Assembly (NCBI RefSeq): GCF_002891295.1
Contig: NZ_LGUI01000007.1
Span: 40,202 to 104,201, forward strand
Reading direction: 5' to 3'
DNA length: 64,000 nucleotides
Origin: Streptomyces eurocidicus
GTDB taxonomy: Bacteria; Actinomycetota; Actinomycetes; Streptomycetales; Streptomycetaceae
The notes below the pieces were generated by a model that ran no database searches, was not told the origin of the DNA, and saw only the letters and a list, made by a program, of their open reading frames with translations. Both the position numbers and the translations under genes were made by a program. This document shows positions 35,712 to 43,743 of the stretch, piece after piece. Position 1 is the stretch's first letter, and each line of letters opens with the position of its first letter.

Positions 35712-37094
35712 GTGCCCGAACCGACCGTACCCCTGCTGACGTCCCTCGCCGCCGGCCCGGGCGGCCCCGGTGGCTCCGACCTGCCCGACGCCCTGACCGT
35801 CGCCGGCCGGACCTGCTCGCGGGAGGAACTGCTGGGCGCCGCGGCCGCCGTGGCGCACCGGATCGCCGGGGCGCCGTCCGTGGCCGTCCAGGCGGAGGCG
35901 ACGCTGGAGACCGTCGTCGCCGTCGTGGGCGCGCTGCTGGCCGGGGTGCCCGCCGTGCCGCTGCCGCCGGACGCCGGGCCCGCCGAGCGGGACCACATCC
36001 TGCGCGACTCCGGGGCCGCCCTGGTGCTGGGCAACGGCGGCGACCTGCCGGTCGACGTGACGGAGCGGGCCGACTGGTCCGGCGCCGAGCCGGACCCCTC
36101 GGCCACCGCCCTGATCCTCTACACCTCCGGCACCACCGGCTCGCCCAAGGGCGTCCTCATCCCGCGCGCGGCCGTCGCCGCCGGTCTGGACGGGCTCGCC
36201 GAGGCGTGGGCGTGGACGGCCGAGGACACCCTCGTCCACGGCCTGCCGCTGTTCCATGTGCACGGCCTGGTCCTCGGGGTGCTGGGTGCCCTGCGCACCG
36301 GCTGCCGGCTCGTCCACACCGGCCGGCCCGCCCCGGCGGCGTACGCGGCGGCCGGCGGCAGCCTCTACTTCGGCGTGCCGACCGTCTGGTCCCGCGTGGT
36401 CCGGGAGCCGGCCGTCGCCCGTGAGCTCGGCAAGGCGCGGCTGCTGGTGTCGGGCAGCGCCGCGCTGCCCGCGCCCGTCTTCCGCGACCTGGAGGCGCTC
36501 ACCGGGCAGCGGCCCGTGGAGCGCTACGGCATGACGGAGACCCTGATCACCGTCTCCACCAGGGCCGACGGCGACCGGCGGCCCGGTTCGGTGGGTCTGC
36601 CGCTGCCGGGCATACGGACCAGGCTGGCGCGCACCGAGAACGGCGTCGGCGAGCTGGAGGTGTCCGGGCCGACCCTCTTCGCGGGCTACCTCGGCCGCCC
36701 GGAGGCGACGGCGGCCGCGCACACCGAGGACGGCTGGTTCCGCACCGGCGACATCGCCACCCTCGACCCCGACGGCATGCACCGCATCGTGGGCCGGGCC
36801 TCCGTCGACCTGATCAAGACCGGTGGCTACCGGGTCGGCGCGGGAGAGGTCGAGAACGCCCTCCTGGACCACCCGGCGGTGCGCGAGGCGGCCGTCGTCG
36901 GCGTGGACCACGACGACCTCGGGCAGGAGATCGTCGCCTATGTGGTGGCCGACGGGGTGTCCGAGCGGACCCTGATCGACTTCGTGGCCGGGCACCTCTC
37001 CGCACACAAGCGGCCCCGCCGCGTCCGGTTCCTGGAGGCGCTGCCGCGCAACGCGATGGGCAAGCCGCAGAAGAAGCTCCTCCCGCCCCTGTGA
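35712..37094 (+). CDS. MatB-like acyl-CoA (malonyl-CoA) synthetase
   Basis: A 460-residue ANL ligase. It has LYTSGTTGSPKGVLIPR, VPTVWSRVV, ERYGMTETL, RTGDIATLDPDGM, the hinge GRASVDLIKTGGYRVG, and the catalytic Lys region RNAMGKPQKK. ERYGMTETLI followed by an ADGDRRPGSVGLPLPG stretch closely recalls MatB of Streptomyces, which turns malonate or methylmalonate into the CoA ester. If that specificity holds it could feed extender units to the synthases about 10 kb away. AAGGAG precedes the GTG. The downstream regulator gene is separated by competing hairpins. Confidence 0.9.
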   Translation: MPEPTVPLLTSLAAGPGGPGGSDLPDALTVAGRTCSREELLGAAAAVAHRIAGAPSVAVQAEATLETVVAVVGALLAGVPAVPLPPDAGPAERDHILRDSGAALVLGNGGDLPVDVTERADWSGAEPDPSATALILYTSGTTGSPKGVLIPRAAVAAGLDGLAEAWAWTAEDTLVHGLPLFHVHGLVLGVLGALRTGCRLVHTGRPAPAAYAAAGGSLYFGVPTVWSRVVREPAVARELGKARLLVSGSAALPAPVFRDLEALTGQRPVERYGMTETLITVSTRADGDRRPGSVGLPLPGIRTRLARTENGVGELEVSGPTLFAGYLGRPEATAAAHTEDGWFRTGDIATLDPDGMHRIVGRASVDLIKTGGYRVGAGEVENALLDHPAVREAAVVGVDHDDLGQEIVAYVVADGVSERTLIDFVAGHLSAHKRPRRVRFLEALPRNAMGKPQKKLLPPL

Positions 37095-37099
37095 CGAGG

Positions 37100-37127
37100 G
37101 CAGGACCGGGGAAAGCGCCGGTCCTGC
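37100..37127 (+). terminator. Terminator hairpin after MatB-like gene
   Basis: GCAGGACCGG (37100-37109) pairs perfectly with CCGGTCCTGC (37118-37127) over an 8-base loop, six bases after the stop. Its right arm is shared with the next inverted repeat, so only one of the two hairpins can form. Confidence 0.75.
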
Positions 37128-37145
37128 ATAATTCCATGCAGGACC
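37120..37145 (+). promoter_or_regulatory. Perfect 26-bp inverted repeat before the RpiR gene
   Basis: GGTCCTGCAT (37120-37129) and ATGCAGGACC (37136-37145) flank AATTCC. It can be an operator for the RpiR-type regulator encoded 75 bases on, or an alternative hairpin competing with the terminator before it. Confidence 0.6.
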
Positions 37146-37219
37146 AGGGGCCGTGAATGACCGTGCGAGGCCCCGTCGGCGGACCCGCCGGCGGTCCGTA
37201 CCGAGAACGTGGAGGGCCG

Positions 37220-38071
37220 ATGAGTGACAACGGAGGCGAGCCGGAAGCCACCGCGCGCCTGCAGAAGCTCTTCGAGGGGCACCGGCTGACGCCCACCCAG
37301 CGCCGGATCGCCCACTGCGTGGTGCGGCGGGCCGCCGACGCGCCGTTCCTCTCCAGCGTCGAGCTCGCCGAGCTCGCGGGCGTCAGCCAGCCGTCCGTGA
37401 CCCGTTTCGCGGTCGCCCTCGGCTTCGACGGCTACCCCGCCCTGCGCCGCCATCTGCGCGAGGTCGTCCCCACCGCCGCCGAGCCCGGCGAGAGCTCGTA
37501 CAACGAGTACCAGGAGGCGGTACAGGCGGAGATCGACAACCTCCGCCACCTCGCGTCCCTGCTCGCCGACCCCGAGCCCGTCGCGCGGGCCGGGCGGCTG
37601 CTCGCGCGCTCCCGGCCGCTGCCCGTGCTCGGCCTGCGCGCGGCCACCGCGCAGGCGGCGGGCTTCGCCTACTTCGCGCGCAAGGTCCACCCGGACGTCC
37701 GGCTGTTCGACGAGGGCGGCACGCTCCTCGCCGACCGCATCGACGCGGCCGTACGGGCCGGCGCGAGCACCCTGCTGTGCTTCGCGCTGCCCCGCCACCC
37801 GCGCGAGGTGGTCGAGGCGCTGGAGTACGCGCGGGGCGAGGGGCTGACGGTCGTCACCGTCGCGGACTCCACCTTCGCCCCCGTCGCCCGCCACAGCGAC
37901 CTGCTGCTGCCCGCCGCCGTCGGCACCGGGCTCGCCTTCGACACGGCGTGCGCGCCGATGCTGCTGGGGCGGGTACTGCTGGAGGCCATGTGCGACGCGC
38001 TGCCTGACGCGCAGGCGCGGCTGGAGGAGTTCGACGCGAAGGCGGCGGCGCGGGGGTTGTTCGTCGAGTGA
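37220..38071 (+). CDS. MurR/RpiR-family transcriptional regulator
   Basis: A 283-residue regulator. The N-terminal RpiR HTH is clear (LSSVELAELAGVSQPSVTRF, then GFDGYPALRRHLR). The C-terminal SIS domain (about 125-255) would normally bind a sugar phosphate. In this protein the SIS ligand loops are Ala-rich (LGLRAATAQAAGF), so the ligand is uncertain. GGAGG precedes the ATG at 37220; an in-frame ATG at 37157 has no site. It follows the MatB-like gene, an unusual partner for a sugar-phosphate sensor. It may autoregulate through the inverted repeat upstream. Confidence 0.93.
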   Translation: MSDNGGEPEATARLQKLFEGHRLTPTQRRIAHCVVRRAADAPFLSSVELAELAGVSQPSVTRFAVALGFDGYPALRRHLREVVPTAAEPGESSYNEYQEAVQAEIDNLRHLASLLADPEPVARAGRLLARSRPLPVLGLRAATAQAAGFAYFARKVHPDVRLFDEGGTLLADRIDAAVRAGASTLLCFALPRHPREVVEALEYARGEGLTVVTVADSTFAPVARHSDLLLPAAVGTGLAFDTACAPMLLGRVLLEAMCDALPDAQARLEEFDAKAAARGLFVE

Positions 38072-38095
38072 GGGTGGGGGCGGTGCCGCTGCGCG

Positions 38096-38245
38096 GGGCT
38101 TTTCCCCACCCCGCCCCTTCCCGAACGGGGCTCCGCCCCGGACCCCGGTCCTCAAGCGCCGGACGGGCTGATTTCAGCCCGTCCGGCGCTTGAGGACAAT
38201 TCGGGAAGGGGCGGGGTGGGGAAAAGCCCCGCCGCAGGCGTACCC
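38096..38245. repeat. Interspersed hairpin repeat, copy B
   Basis: A perfect 24-bp stem (38148-38171 with 38174-38197, loop TT) is nearly the same sequence as copy A at 29434. Both flanks also match (CCCGCCCCTTCCCGAA on the left, TTCGGGAAGGGGCGGG on the right). It lies between convergent genes and may end transcription in both directions. Confidence 0.88.
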
Positions 38246-38261
38246 CCGCCCGGCCCCGTCC

Positions 38262-39567
38262 TCACGCCCCACCGGCCCCCCGCATCTCCGGGAAGCGGCC
38301 CGAGGCGCCGTCCAGAAGGCCCCCGTCCCGGCCCTTCAGGAAGCGGTCGAAGAACGCCACCACATACGCCCGCGTCGCCGACACCACCCGCTCCGGCCGT
38401 ACCGTCCCCAGGACCCCCGTCAGGTCGGCCCCGGACAGCGCGCCCTGCCGGGACAGCGCCGGCAGCAGGGAAGCGGCGTCGGTGTACGCGCCGTGCCGGG
38501 AACCGGCCGTCGTCAGCTCGGCGGTCCAGCCGTGCGAGTGCCGCCGGAACGCCGTCCACGACGGCCGGTTCTCCGCCGCGTCCGGCCCTTCGGAGCCCAT
38601 CAGCAGGAACGGCCGGTCCAGGCCCTCGCGCGCGGCGCCGCTCAGCGTGTTCCCGGTGGCGTCCGGGAGGGGGAAGGCCATCTGCCCGTCCATGTTGACG
38701 CCCGCCCCGACCCGGCGGTCCTCCAGCATGGTCTGGGCGGCGGTCAGCCCGCCCATGGAGTGCCCGGCCATGCCGACGCGCCGCAGGTCCACGGCGTCGC
38801 CCAGACCGGGCGGCAGGGCCCGCCGCCATCCGTCGCCGCCCAGCGTGTCGAGGACGAGGCGGACGTCGCCCACGCGCGCCGCCAGCGACCGGCGCAGCGC
38901 GGCGTCGATCTCGGGAGGCCCGGTACGGGGGTCCTTGGCGAGCGCGGGCAGCACGGACTCCGCGAGGCGCCCGCCGGGGAGGGAGACCTCCGACGAGTCG
39001 TAGGTGTGGTCGACCGTGACGACGAGGTAGCCGCGCGAGGCCAGCTCCTCCACCAGGCCGGTGTTCCAGGTGCGCGGATCGCCGAGGCCCGCCGAGTACA
39101 GGACGACCGGCAGGGACCGGGCGCCGCGCGCCACCGGTGCGTCCACGCGCGCGTGCGTGCGCGTGGCCGACCAGTCGGCCGCGCCCGCGCGCACCCGGTA
39201 GTTGCCCTCCGCCGCGCCGCCCGCCGCGCCGAAGTGGCCGGCGGACGCGGCGTCCATGTGCGGGGCGATCCGGCCGGACCCGCCCCCGTCCGCCGGGTAG
39301 AACAGGCTGATCATCACCTCGCGGTCCCCGCTCTCCGGCTTCCACGGGTCCCGGCGGGCGGCGTCCACCAGGTGCCGGGTCGTCGTGCCGACGGCGTACG
39401 GGCCGGTGGGGCCGGCAGCGCCGCGTGCGGCCGGGTCGCGGCCGCCGTGCCGGACGGCGCCTCCAGCGCCCCGCCCGGCCGGTCGCCGTGCCCAGCAGGG
39501 CTGTCCCGGCCAGCACCCCCGCCGCCAGCGCGGCCCGCCGCCTCAGTCCCCGCTCGTGCGCCGCCAT
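38262..39567 (-). CDS. Secreted alpha/beta-hydrolase, frameshifted near its N-terminus
   Basis: The body (38262-39368, about 369 residues) is a PAF-acetylhydrolase/lipase-like fold. The nucleophile motif is GHSMGG, MDGQMAF follows it, and there is a late His in SRHGAY. It has no start codon with a ribosome site in its own frame. A good signal peptide (MAAHERGLRRRAALAAGVLA) begins at 39567 in a frame shifted by one base. The two frames meet between about 39370 and 39485, most likely at the run of Gs near 39470. Either the gene is broken or one base is wrong in the assembly. Just after the junction the body frame reads TGPYAVGTTTRHLVDAARRD, a normal mature N-terminus for the family. Confidence 0.75.
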
Positions 39568-39826
39568 TCCCGCTCCTCCCGTTCGGCCGGAGCGCCGACT
39601 CTAGGGAAAGGGGCTGTCCGGACACGTCATACGGCGGAGCCAACACGCGGGTGCTACCCGGGTATGACACGCGCTCCGGCCCCGCCCCGCCCGCTTCTCA
39701 GCCCGCACTCAGATTCGTTGGCTAGCCTGCCGCGCGGATTCCGGCCGGATCCACGGTGGGTGCGGGCCGGATCCGGGCAGGTTCGATCCGGGGACCGAGA
39801 GTTCCCGGGGCAGGAGGAGGTGCGTC

Positions 39827-40423
39827 GTGGGGCGCGGTGCGTATGCGCTGGCACGGGTGGCGGTGGCCGTCAGGGCGGCCGCGGGCCCGCTGTGGTGGGC
39901 GGGACTCTTGAGCGCGGGGGCCGGCACGCTGGTGCCGGGGCTCACCGGGCGCCGGATCGGGGTGACGGCGGGCGCGGCGCTGTTCCTGATCGTGGCCGCC
40001 GTGGTCTTCGCGGTGCGCCGCGGGCGGTACGGGGAGCTGGCGCGCGGCGCGTCGCGGGCGGGCCGGTCCGTCTTCCTCCAGGACCGCGCCGTGACCCTGC
40101 GGAACGGGCGGCGGGCCGCCCGCTGGTGGCTGGCGCTCGCCTTCCTCGCGGCCGTCGGCTCCTCCTTCGCCGTGCCCGCCGCCGCCGGGCTGGCGATGGC
40201 CGGGGCGGGCGCCGGGCTGTGGGCGAAGGCCCGCTGGCTGGGCGGGCTGGAGCGGCGGGCGGAGAGCCTGCTGTGGGTGCGGGTGGACAGCGCCCGGCGC
40301 GGCCCCGCCGGGCGGGACGTCCGCGGCTACGAGACCACCGGCCTCTCCGCCGGGGACGCGGCACCGGGCGGCGCGCGGCGCAGGACCCGGCGGACGAGGC
40401 CGGGCGTCAGCGCAGCGCGCTGA
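39827..40423 (+). CDS. Hypothetical integral membrane protein
   Basis: A 198-residue protein with about four hydrophobic segments in the first 130 residues (WWAGLLSAGAGTLV, LFLIVAAVVFAV, WWLALAFLAAVGSSF, AAAGLAMAGAGAGLW) and a basic, disordered C-terminus. Family not recognised. The GTG at 39827 follows CAGGAGGAGG. Its last 17 bases overlap the end of the convergent PLP-decarboxylase gene. It is divergent from the frameshifted hydrolase gene. Confidence 0.82.
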   Translation: MGRGAYALARVAVAVRAAAGPLWWAGLLSAGAGTLVPGLTGRRIGVTAGAALFLIVAAVVFAVRRGRYGELARGASRAGRSVFLQDRAVTLRNGRRAARWWLALAFLAAVGSSFAVPAAAGLAMAGAGAGLWAKARWLGGLERRAESLLWVRVDSARRGPAGRDVRGYETTGLSAGDAAPGGARRRTRRTRPGVSAAR

Positions 40424-41810
40424 GGTCGGCGGCGAGCGAGCCGCCGCTCTCCTCGACGAGCTCGCCGAGCGACTGCGGACGGCGTACGGGCACGAAGCGC
40501 ACGTTAGGGCCCCCGCCGGGGTGCTCCCCGGATTCCCCGGGCGCGTCGGTGAACGTCTCCGTGCGACCTTCTGCGGACGCGTAGCCGTAAACCCCCGGGC
40601 GGGGCAGAGAGTTGTACGCGAAGTGGTTCGAGAAGTAGTACGCGCCGGTGTCCAGCAGCGCCACGTGGTCGCCCGGCTCCAGGAGCGGCAACGGCCGGTC
40701 CGCCGCGACCAGGTCGCCCGCGAAGCAGCAGGGCCCGGCGACGTCCTGCGGCACCGGCGCGCCCTCCTTGGGCCGCCCCAGCGCGTCGAAGGCGGCCACG
40801 CGCAGCGGCCAGGCGGCGGGCGCGAACACCGTCCGCGCCGCGACCTGGGCGCCCGCGTGCGTCACCGCGATCCGCCGGCCGCCGGCCGACTTGGTGTACT
40901 CCACCCGGGCCAGCACCGTGCCGCTCTTGGCCAGCAGCGACCGGCCGAACTCGGTGACCAGGCCGTAGCGCCCGTCGAACAGGGCGGGCACGGTCACGTC
41001 GAGCAGCCGCGCGTATTCCCGGAACGTCGGCGTCACCTCCTCGGAGGCGAAGTTGACGGGCAGCCCGCCCCCGATGTCCAGGGTCCGCACCTGCTGCCCG
41101 CCGACGGCCCGGTTGACCTCCTCGGCCAGCTCGTACGCGGCCCGGACCCCCTCGGCCATCAGCTCCGGCGGGCAGCCCTGCGAACCGACGTGGGCGTGCA
41201 TCCGGGTGAGCCAGGGCCGCTCCGCGAAGGCGCGGACCAGCCATGCGCGCGCCCCCTCGTCGCGCATCGCCACCCCGAATTTGGACGTTTCCGTGGCCGT
41301 GCTCATCGCCCCGATGCTGCCCGCGCCGAGCTGCGGGTTCACCCGTACGCCCAGTACGGAGGCGGTCGGCGCGGACCGTACGAGCGCGTCCAGGCGGGCC
41401 AGCTCCTGACGGCTGTCGGCGTTGACCGCGATGCCCAGGGCGAGCGCCTCGCGCAGCTCCGCGTCCGTCTTCGCGGGGGAGTCCAGGACCGTCCGTCCGG
41501 GCGCCACGCCCGCGGCGCGCGCCAGCGCGAGCTCCCCGGGGCTCGCCACCTCGCAGCCCAGCCCCTCCCCGGCGAGCAGCCGCAGCACGGGCACCAGTGA
41601 CGCGGCCTTCACGGCGAAGGCGTGCAGCACCTCCGTGCCGGGCGCGGTGACCTCCTCGAAGGCGGCCCGCAGCGCGGCGGCGGCCGTACGGACGCCCCGC
41701 ACGTCCAGCAGCCCGATCACGGGGTGCCGCGCGCCGATCAGACCGTCCCGCACGGCCGCCCGGACGGCGGCCTCACGTCGCTCGCGCGCGCTCGCGCTCT
41801 CCGGGCCCAT
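40407..41810 (-). CDS. Fold-III PLP-dependent decarboxylase-like protein (LysA/Y4yA type)
   Basis: A 467-residue alanine-racemase-fold PLP enzyme. The PLP lysine is in HAFAVKAASL. The barrel shows RVNPQLGAGSIGAMSTATETSKFG, HAHVGSQ and DIGGGLPVNF (phosphate binding), and the second domain has LLDTGAYYFSNHFAYN. These are close to diaminopimelate/ornithine decarboxylases and the Y4yA-like group; the substrate is not fixed. The ATG at 41810 is chosen over 41846 because a GGAG lies upstream and homology starts shortly after. No lysine or polyamine genes are adjacent. Confidence 0.9.
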   Translation of the reverse strand: MGPESASARERREAAVRAAVRDGLIGARHPVIGLLDVRGVRTAAAALRAAFEEVTAPGTEVLHAFAVKAASLVPVLRLLAGEGLGCEVASPGELALARAAGVAPGRTVLDSPAKTDAELREALALGIAVNADSRQELARLDALVRSAPTASVLGVRVNPQLGAGSIGAMSTATETSKFGVAMRDEGARAWLVRAFAERPWLTRMHAHVGSQGCPPELMAEGVRAAYELAEEVNRAVGGQQVRTLDIGGGLPVNFASEEVTPTFREYARLLDVTVPALFDGRYGLVTEFGRSLLAKSGTVLARVEYTKSAGGRRIAVTHAGAQVAARTVFAPAAWPLRVAAFDALGRPKEGAPVPQDVAGPCCFAGDLVAADRPLPLLEPGDHVALLDTGAYYFSNHFAYNSLPRPGVYGYASAEGRTETFTDAPGESGEHPGGGPNVRFVPVRRPQSLGELVEESGGSLAADLSALR

Positions 41811-41884
41811 GCGTCCACTCCACCACCCGGCGGGGCGGGATGCCATGGGGACGGGGCCGGCGGTGCCCCGCGGGCGGCTCTCCG

Positions 41885-41960
41885 CCGGACGGGCTGAAAA
41901 TCAGCCCGTCCGGCGATCGAGGACATTCGGGAAGGGGCGGGGTGGGGAAGAGCCCCGCAG
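41885..41960. repeat. Interspersed hairpin repeat, partial copy C
   Basis: A 13-bp stem (41885-41897 with 41901-41913) continues into the right flank of copies A and B (GAGGACATTCGGGAAGGGGCGGG). The left flank is missing. Unlike A and B it lies upstream of two divergent genes, so it is not simply a terminator. Confidence 0.8.
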
Positions 41961-42003
41961 GGCACCACGTACGGCGACTTCCCCATCGGTCCCGGCACAC
42001 CTG

Positions 42004-42032
42004 TTGACTGGAGGTATTCACTGCCACAAGAT
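42004..42032 (+). promoter_or_regulatory. Candidate hut promoter
   Basis: TTGACT (42004-42009) and CAAGAT (42027-42032) are 17 bases apart, about 50 bases before the urocanase start. TTCAC and GTGAA flanking the -10 (42018-42038) form a loose inverted repeat that might bind a hut regulator. Confidence 0.45.
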
Positions 42033-42084
42033 GTGAAGTGTTCTATTCAATGGTCTCTACGGAGCGCCAGGGAGGCAGGGCCCC

Positions 42085-43743
42085 ATGTCAGGACCGCGAC
42101 CCGTTCGAGCACCGCGAGGTACCGAGCTGAGCACCTTGGGGTGGCAGCAGGAAGCCGCTCTGCGGATGCTGCAGAACAACCTCGACCCGGAGGTCGCCGA
42201 GCACCCGGACAAGCTCGTCGTCTACGGCGGCACGGGCAAGGCCGCCCGTGACTGGCGCTCGTTCGACGCCATGGTGCGCACCCTGCGGACGCTGAAGCAG
42301 GACGAGACGATGCTCGTCCAGTCCGGCCGGCCGGTCGGCGTGATGCAGACGCACGAATGGGCCCCGCGCGTCCTCATCGCCAACTCCAACCTCGTCGGCG
42401 ACTGGGCCAACTGGGAGGAGTTCCGGCGGCTGGAGGCCCTCGGCCTCACCATGTACGGGCAGATGACCGCCGGTTCGTGGATCTACATCGGCACCCAGGG
42501 CATCCTCCAGGGCACGTACGAGACCTTCGCGGCCGTGGCGGCCAAGAAGTTCGGCGGCACGCTCGCCGGGACGATCACCCTCACGGCCGGCCTCGGCGGC
42601 ATGGGCGGCGCCCAGCCGCTCGCCGTCACCATGAACGACGGCGTCGCGATCTGTATCGACTGCGACCCGCGCGCCATCGACCGCCGCATCGAGCACCGCT
42701 ACCTGGACGTCAAGGCAGACTCCCTCGACCACGCCCTCCAGCTGGCCGTGGAGGCGCGGGACGCGCGCCGCCCGCTCTCCATCGGCGTGCTGGGCAACGC
42801 GGCCGAGCTCCTCCCGCAGCTGCTGGCGATGAACGCCCCCGTCGACATCGTCACGGACCAGACCTCCGCCCACGACCCGCTGTCGTACCTGCCGGTCGGC
42901 GTCGACTTCGACGACATGGCCGCCTACGCCGCCGAGAAGCCCGCCGACTTCACGACCCGGGCGCGCGAGTCGATGGCCCGGCACGTCGAGGCCATGGTCG
43001 GCTTCCAGGACGCGGGCGCCGAGGTCTTCGACTACGGCAACTCCATCCGCGGCGAGGCCCGGCTCGCGGGCTACACCCGCGCCTTCGACTTCCCCGGCTT
43101 CGTCCCCGCCTACATCCGGCCGCTGTTCTGCGAGGGCAAGGGCCCCTTCCGCTGGGCGGCCCTCTCCGGCGACGCGGCCGACATCCACAAGACCGACAAG
43201 GCGATGCTCGAACTCTTCCCCGAGAACGAGTCCCTCGCCCGCTGGATCAAGATGGCCGGCGAGCGGGTCCACTTCCAGGGCCTGCCCGCCCGGATCTGCT
43301 GGCTCGGCTACGGCGAGCGCGACAAGGCGGGCGAGCGCTTCAACGAGATGGTCGCCGACGGCACCCTCGCCGCGCCGCTGGCCATCGGCCGCGACCACCT
43401 CGACTGCGGCTCGGTGGCCTCGCCCTACCGCGAGACCGAGGCCATGCTCGACGGCTCCGACGCGATCGCCGACTGGCCGCTGCTGAACGCCATGGTGAAC
43501 GTCGCCTCCGGCGCCTCCTGGGTCTCCCTCCACCACGGCGGCGGCGTCGGCATGGGCCGCTCCATCCACGCGGGCCAGGTCACGGTCGCCGACGGCACGA
43601 AGCTCGCGGGCGAGAAGATCCGCCGCGTACTGACGAACGACCCGGGCATGGGCGTCATCCGCCACGTCGACGCGGGCTACGACATCGCGGACTCGGTGGC
43701 GGAGGCCAAGGGTGTCCGCGTCCCGATGCGGGAAGAGGCGTGA
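42085..43743 (+). CDS. hutU: Urocanate hydratase
   Basis: A 552-residue NAD-dependent enzyme turning urocanate into imidazolonepropionate, the second step of histidine breakdown. The NAD-binding GLGGMGGAQPLAVTMNDG, the CIDCDPRAIDRR stretch and the late Cys of ARICWLGYGERDKAG are the family's signatures; length is normal. The ATG at 42085 has a GGGAGGC site. It is the first gene of a run with an M20 amidohydrolase, hutF and hutI. hutH (histidase) is not in the window. Confidence 0.97.
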   Translation: MSGPRPVRAPRGTELSTLGWQQEAALRMLQNNLDPEVAEHPDKLVVYGGTGKAARDWRSFDAMVRTLRTLKQDETMLVQSGRPVGVMQTHEWAPRVLIANSNLVGDWANWEEFRRLEALGLTMYGQMTAGSWIYIGTQGILQGTYETFAAVAAKKFGGTLAGTITLTAGLGGMGGAQPLAVTMNDGVAICIDCDPRAIDRRIEHRYLDVKADSLDHALQLAVEARDARRPLSIGVLGNAAELLPQLLAMNAPVDIVTDQTSAHDPLSYLPVGVDFDDMAAYAAEKPADFTTRARESMARHVEAMVGFQDAGAEVFDYGNSIRGEARLAGYTRAFDFPGFVPAYIRPLFCEGKGPFRWAALSGDAADIHKTDKAMLELFPENESLARWIKMAGERVHFQGLPARICWLGYGERDKAGERFNEMVADGTLAAPLAIGRDHLDCGSVASPYRETEAMLDGSDAIADWPLLNAMVNVASGASWVSLHHGGGVGMGRSIHAGQVTVADGTKLAGEKIRRVLTNDPGMGVIRHVDAGYDIADSVAEAKGVRVPMREEA

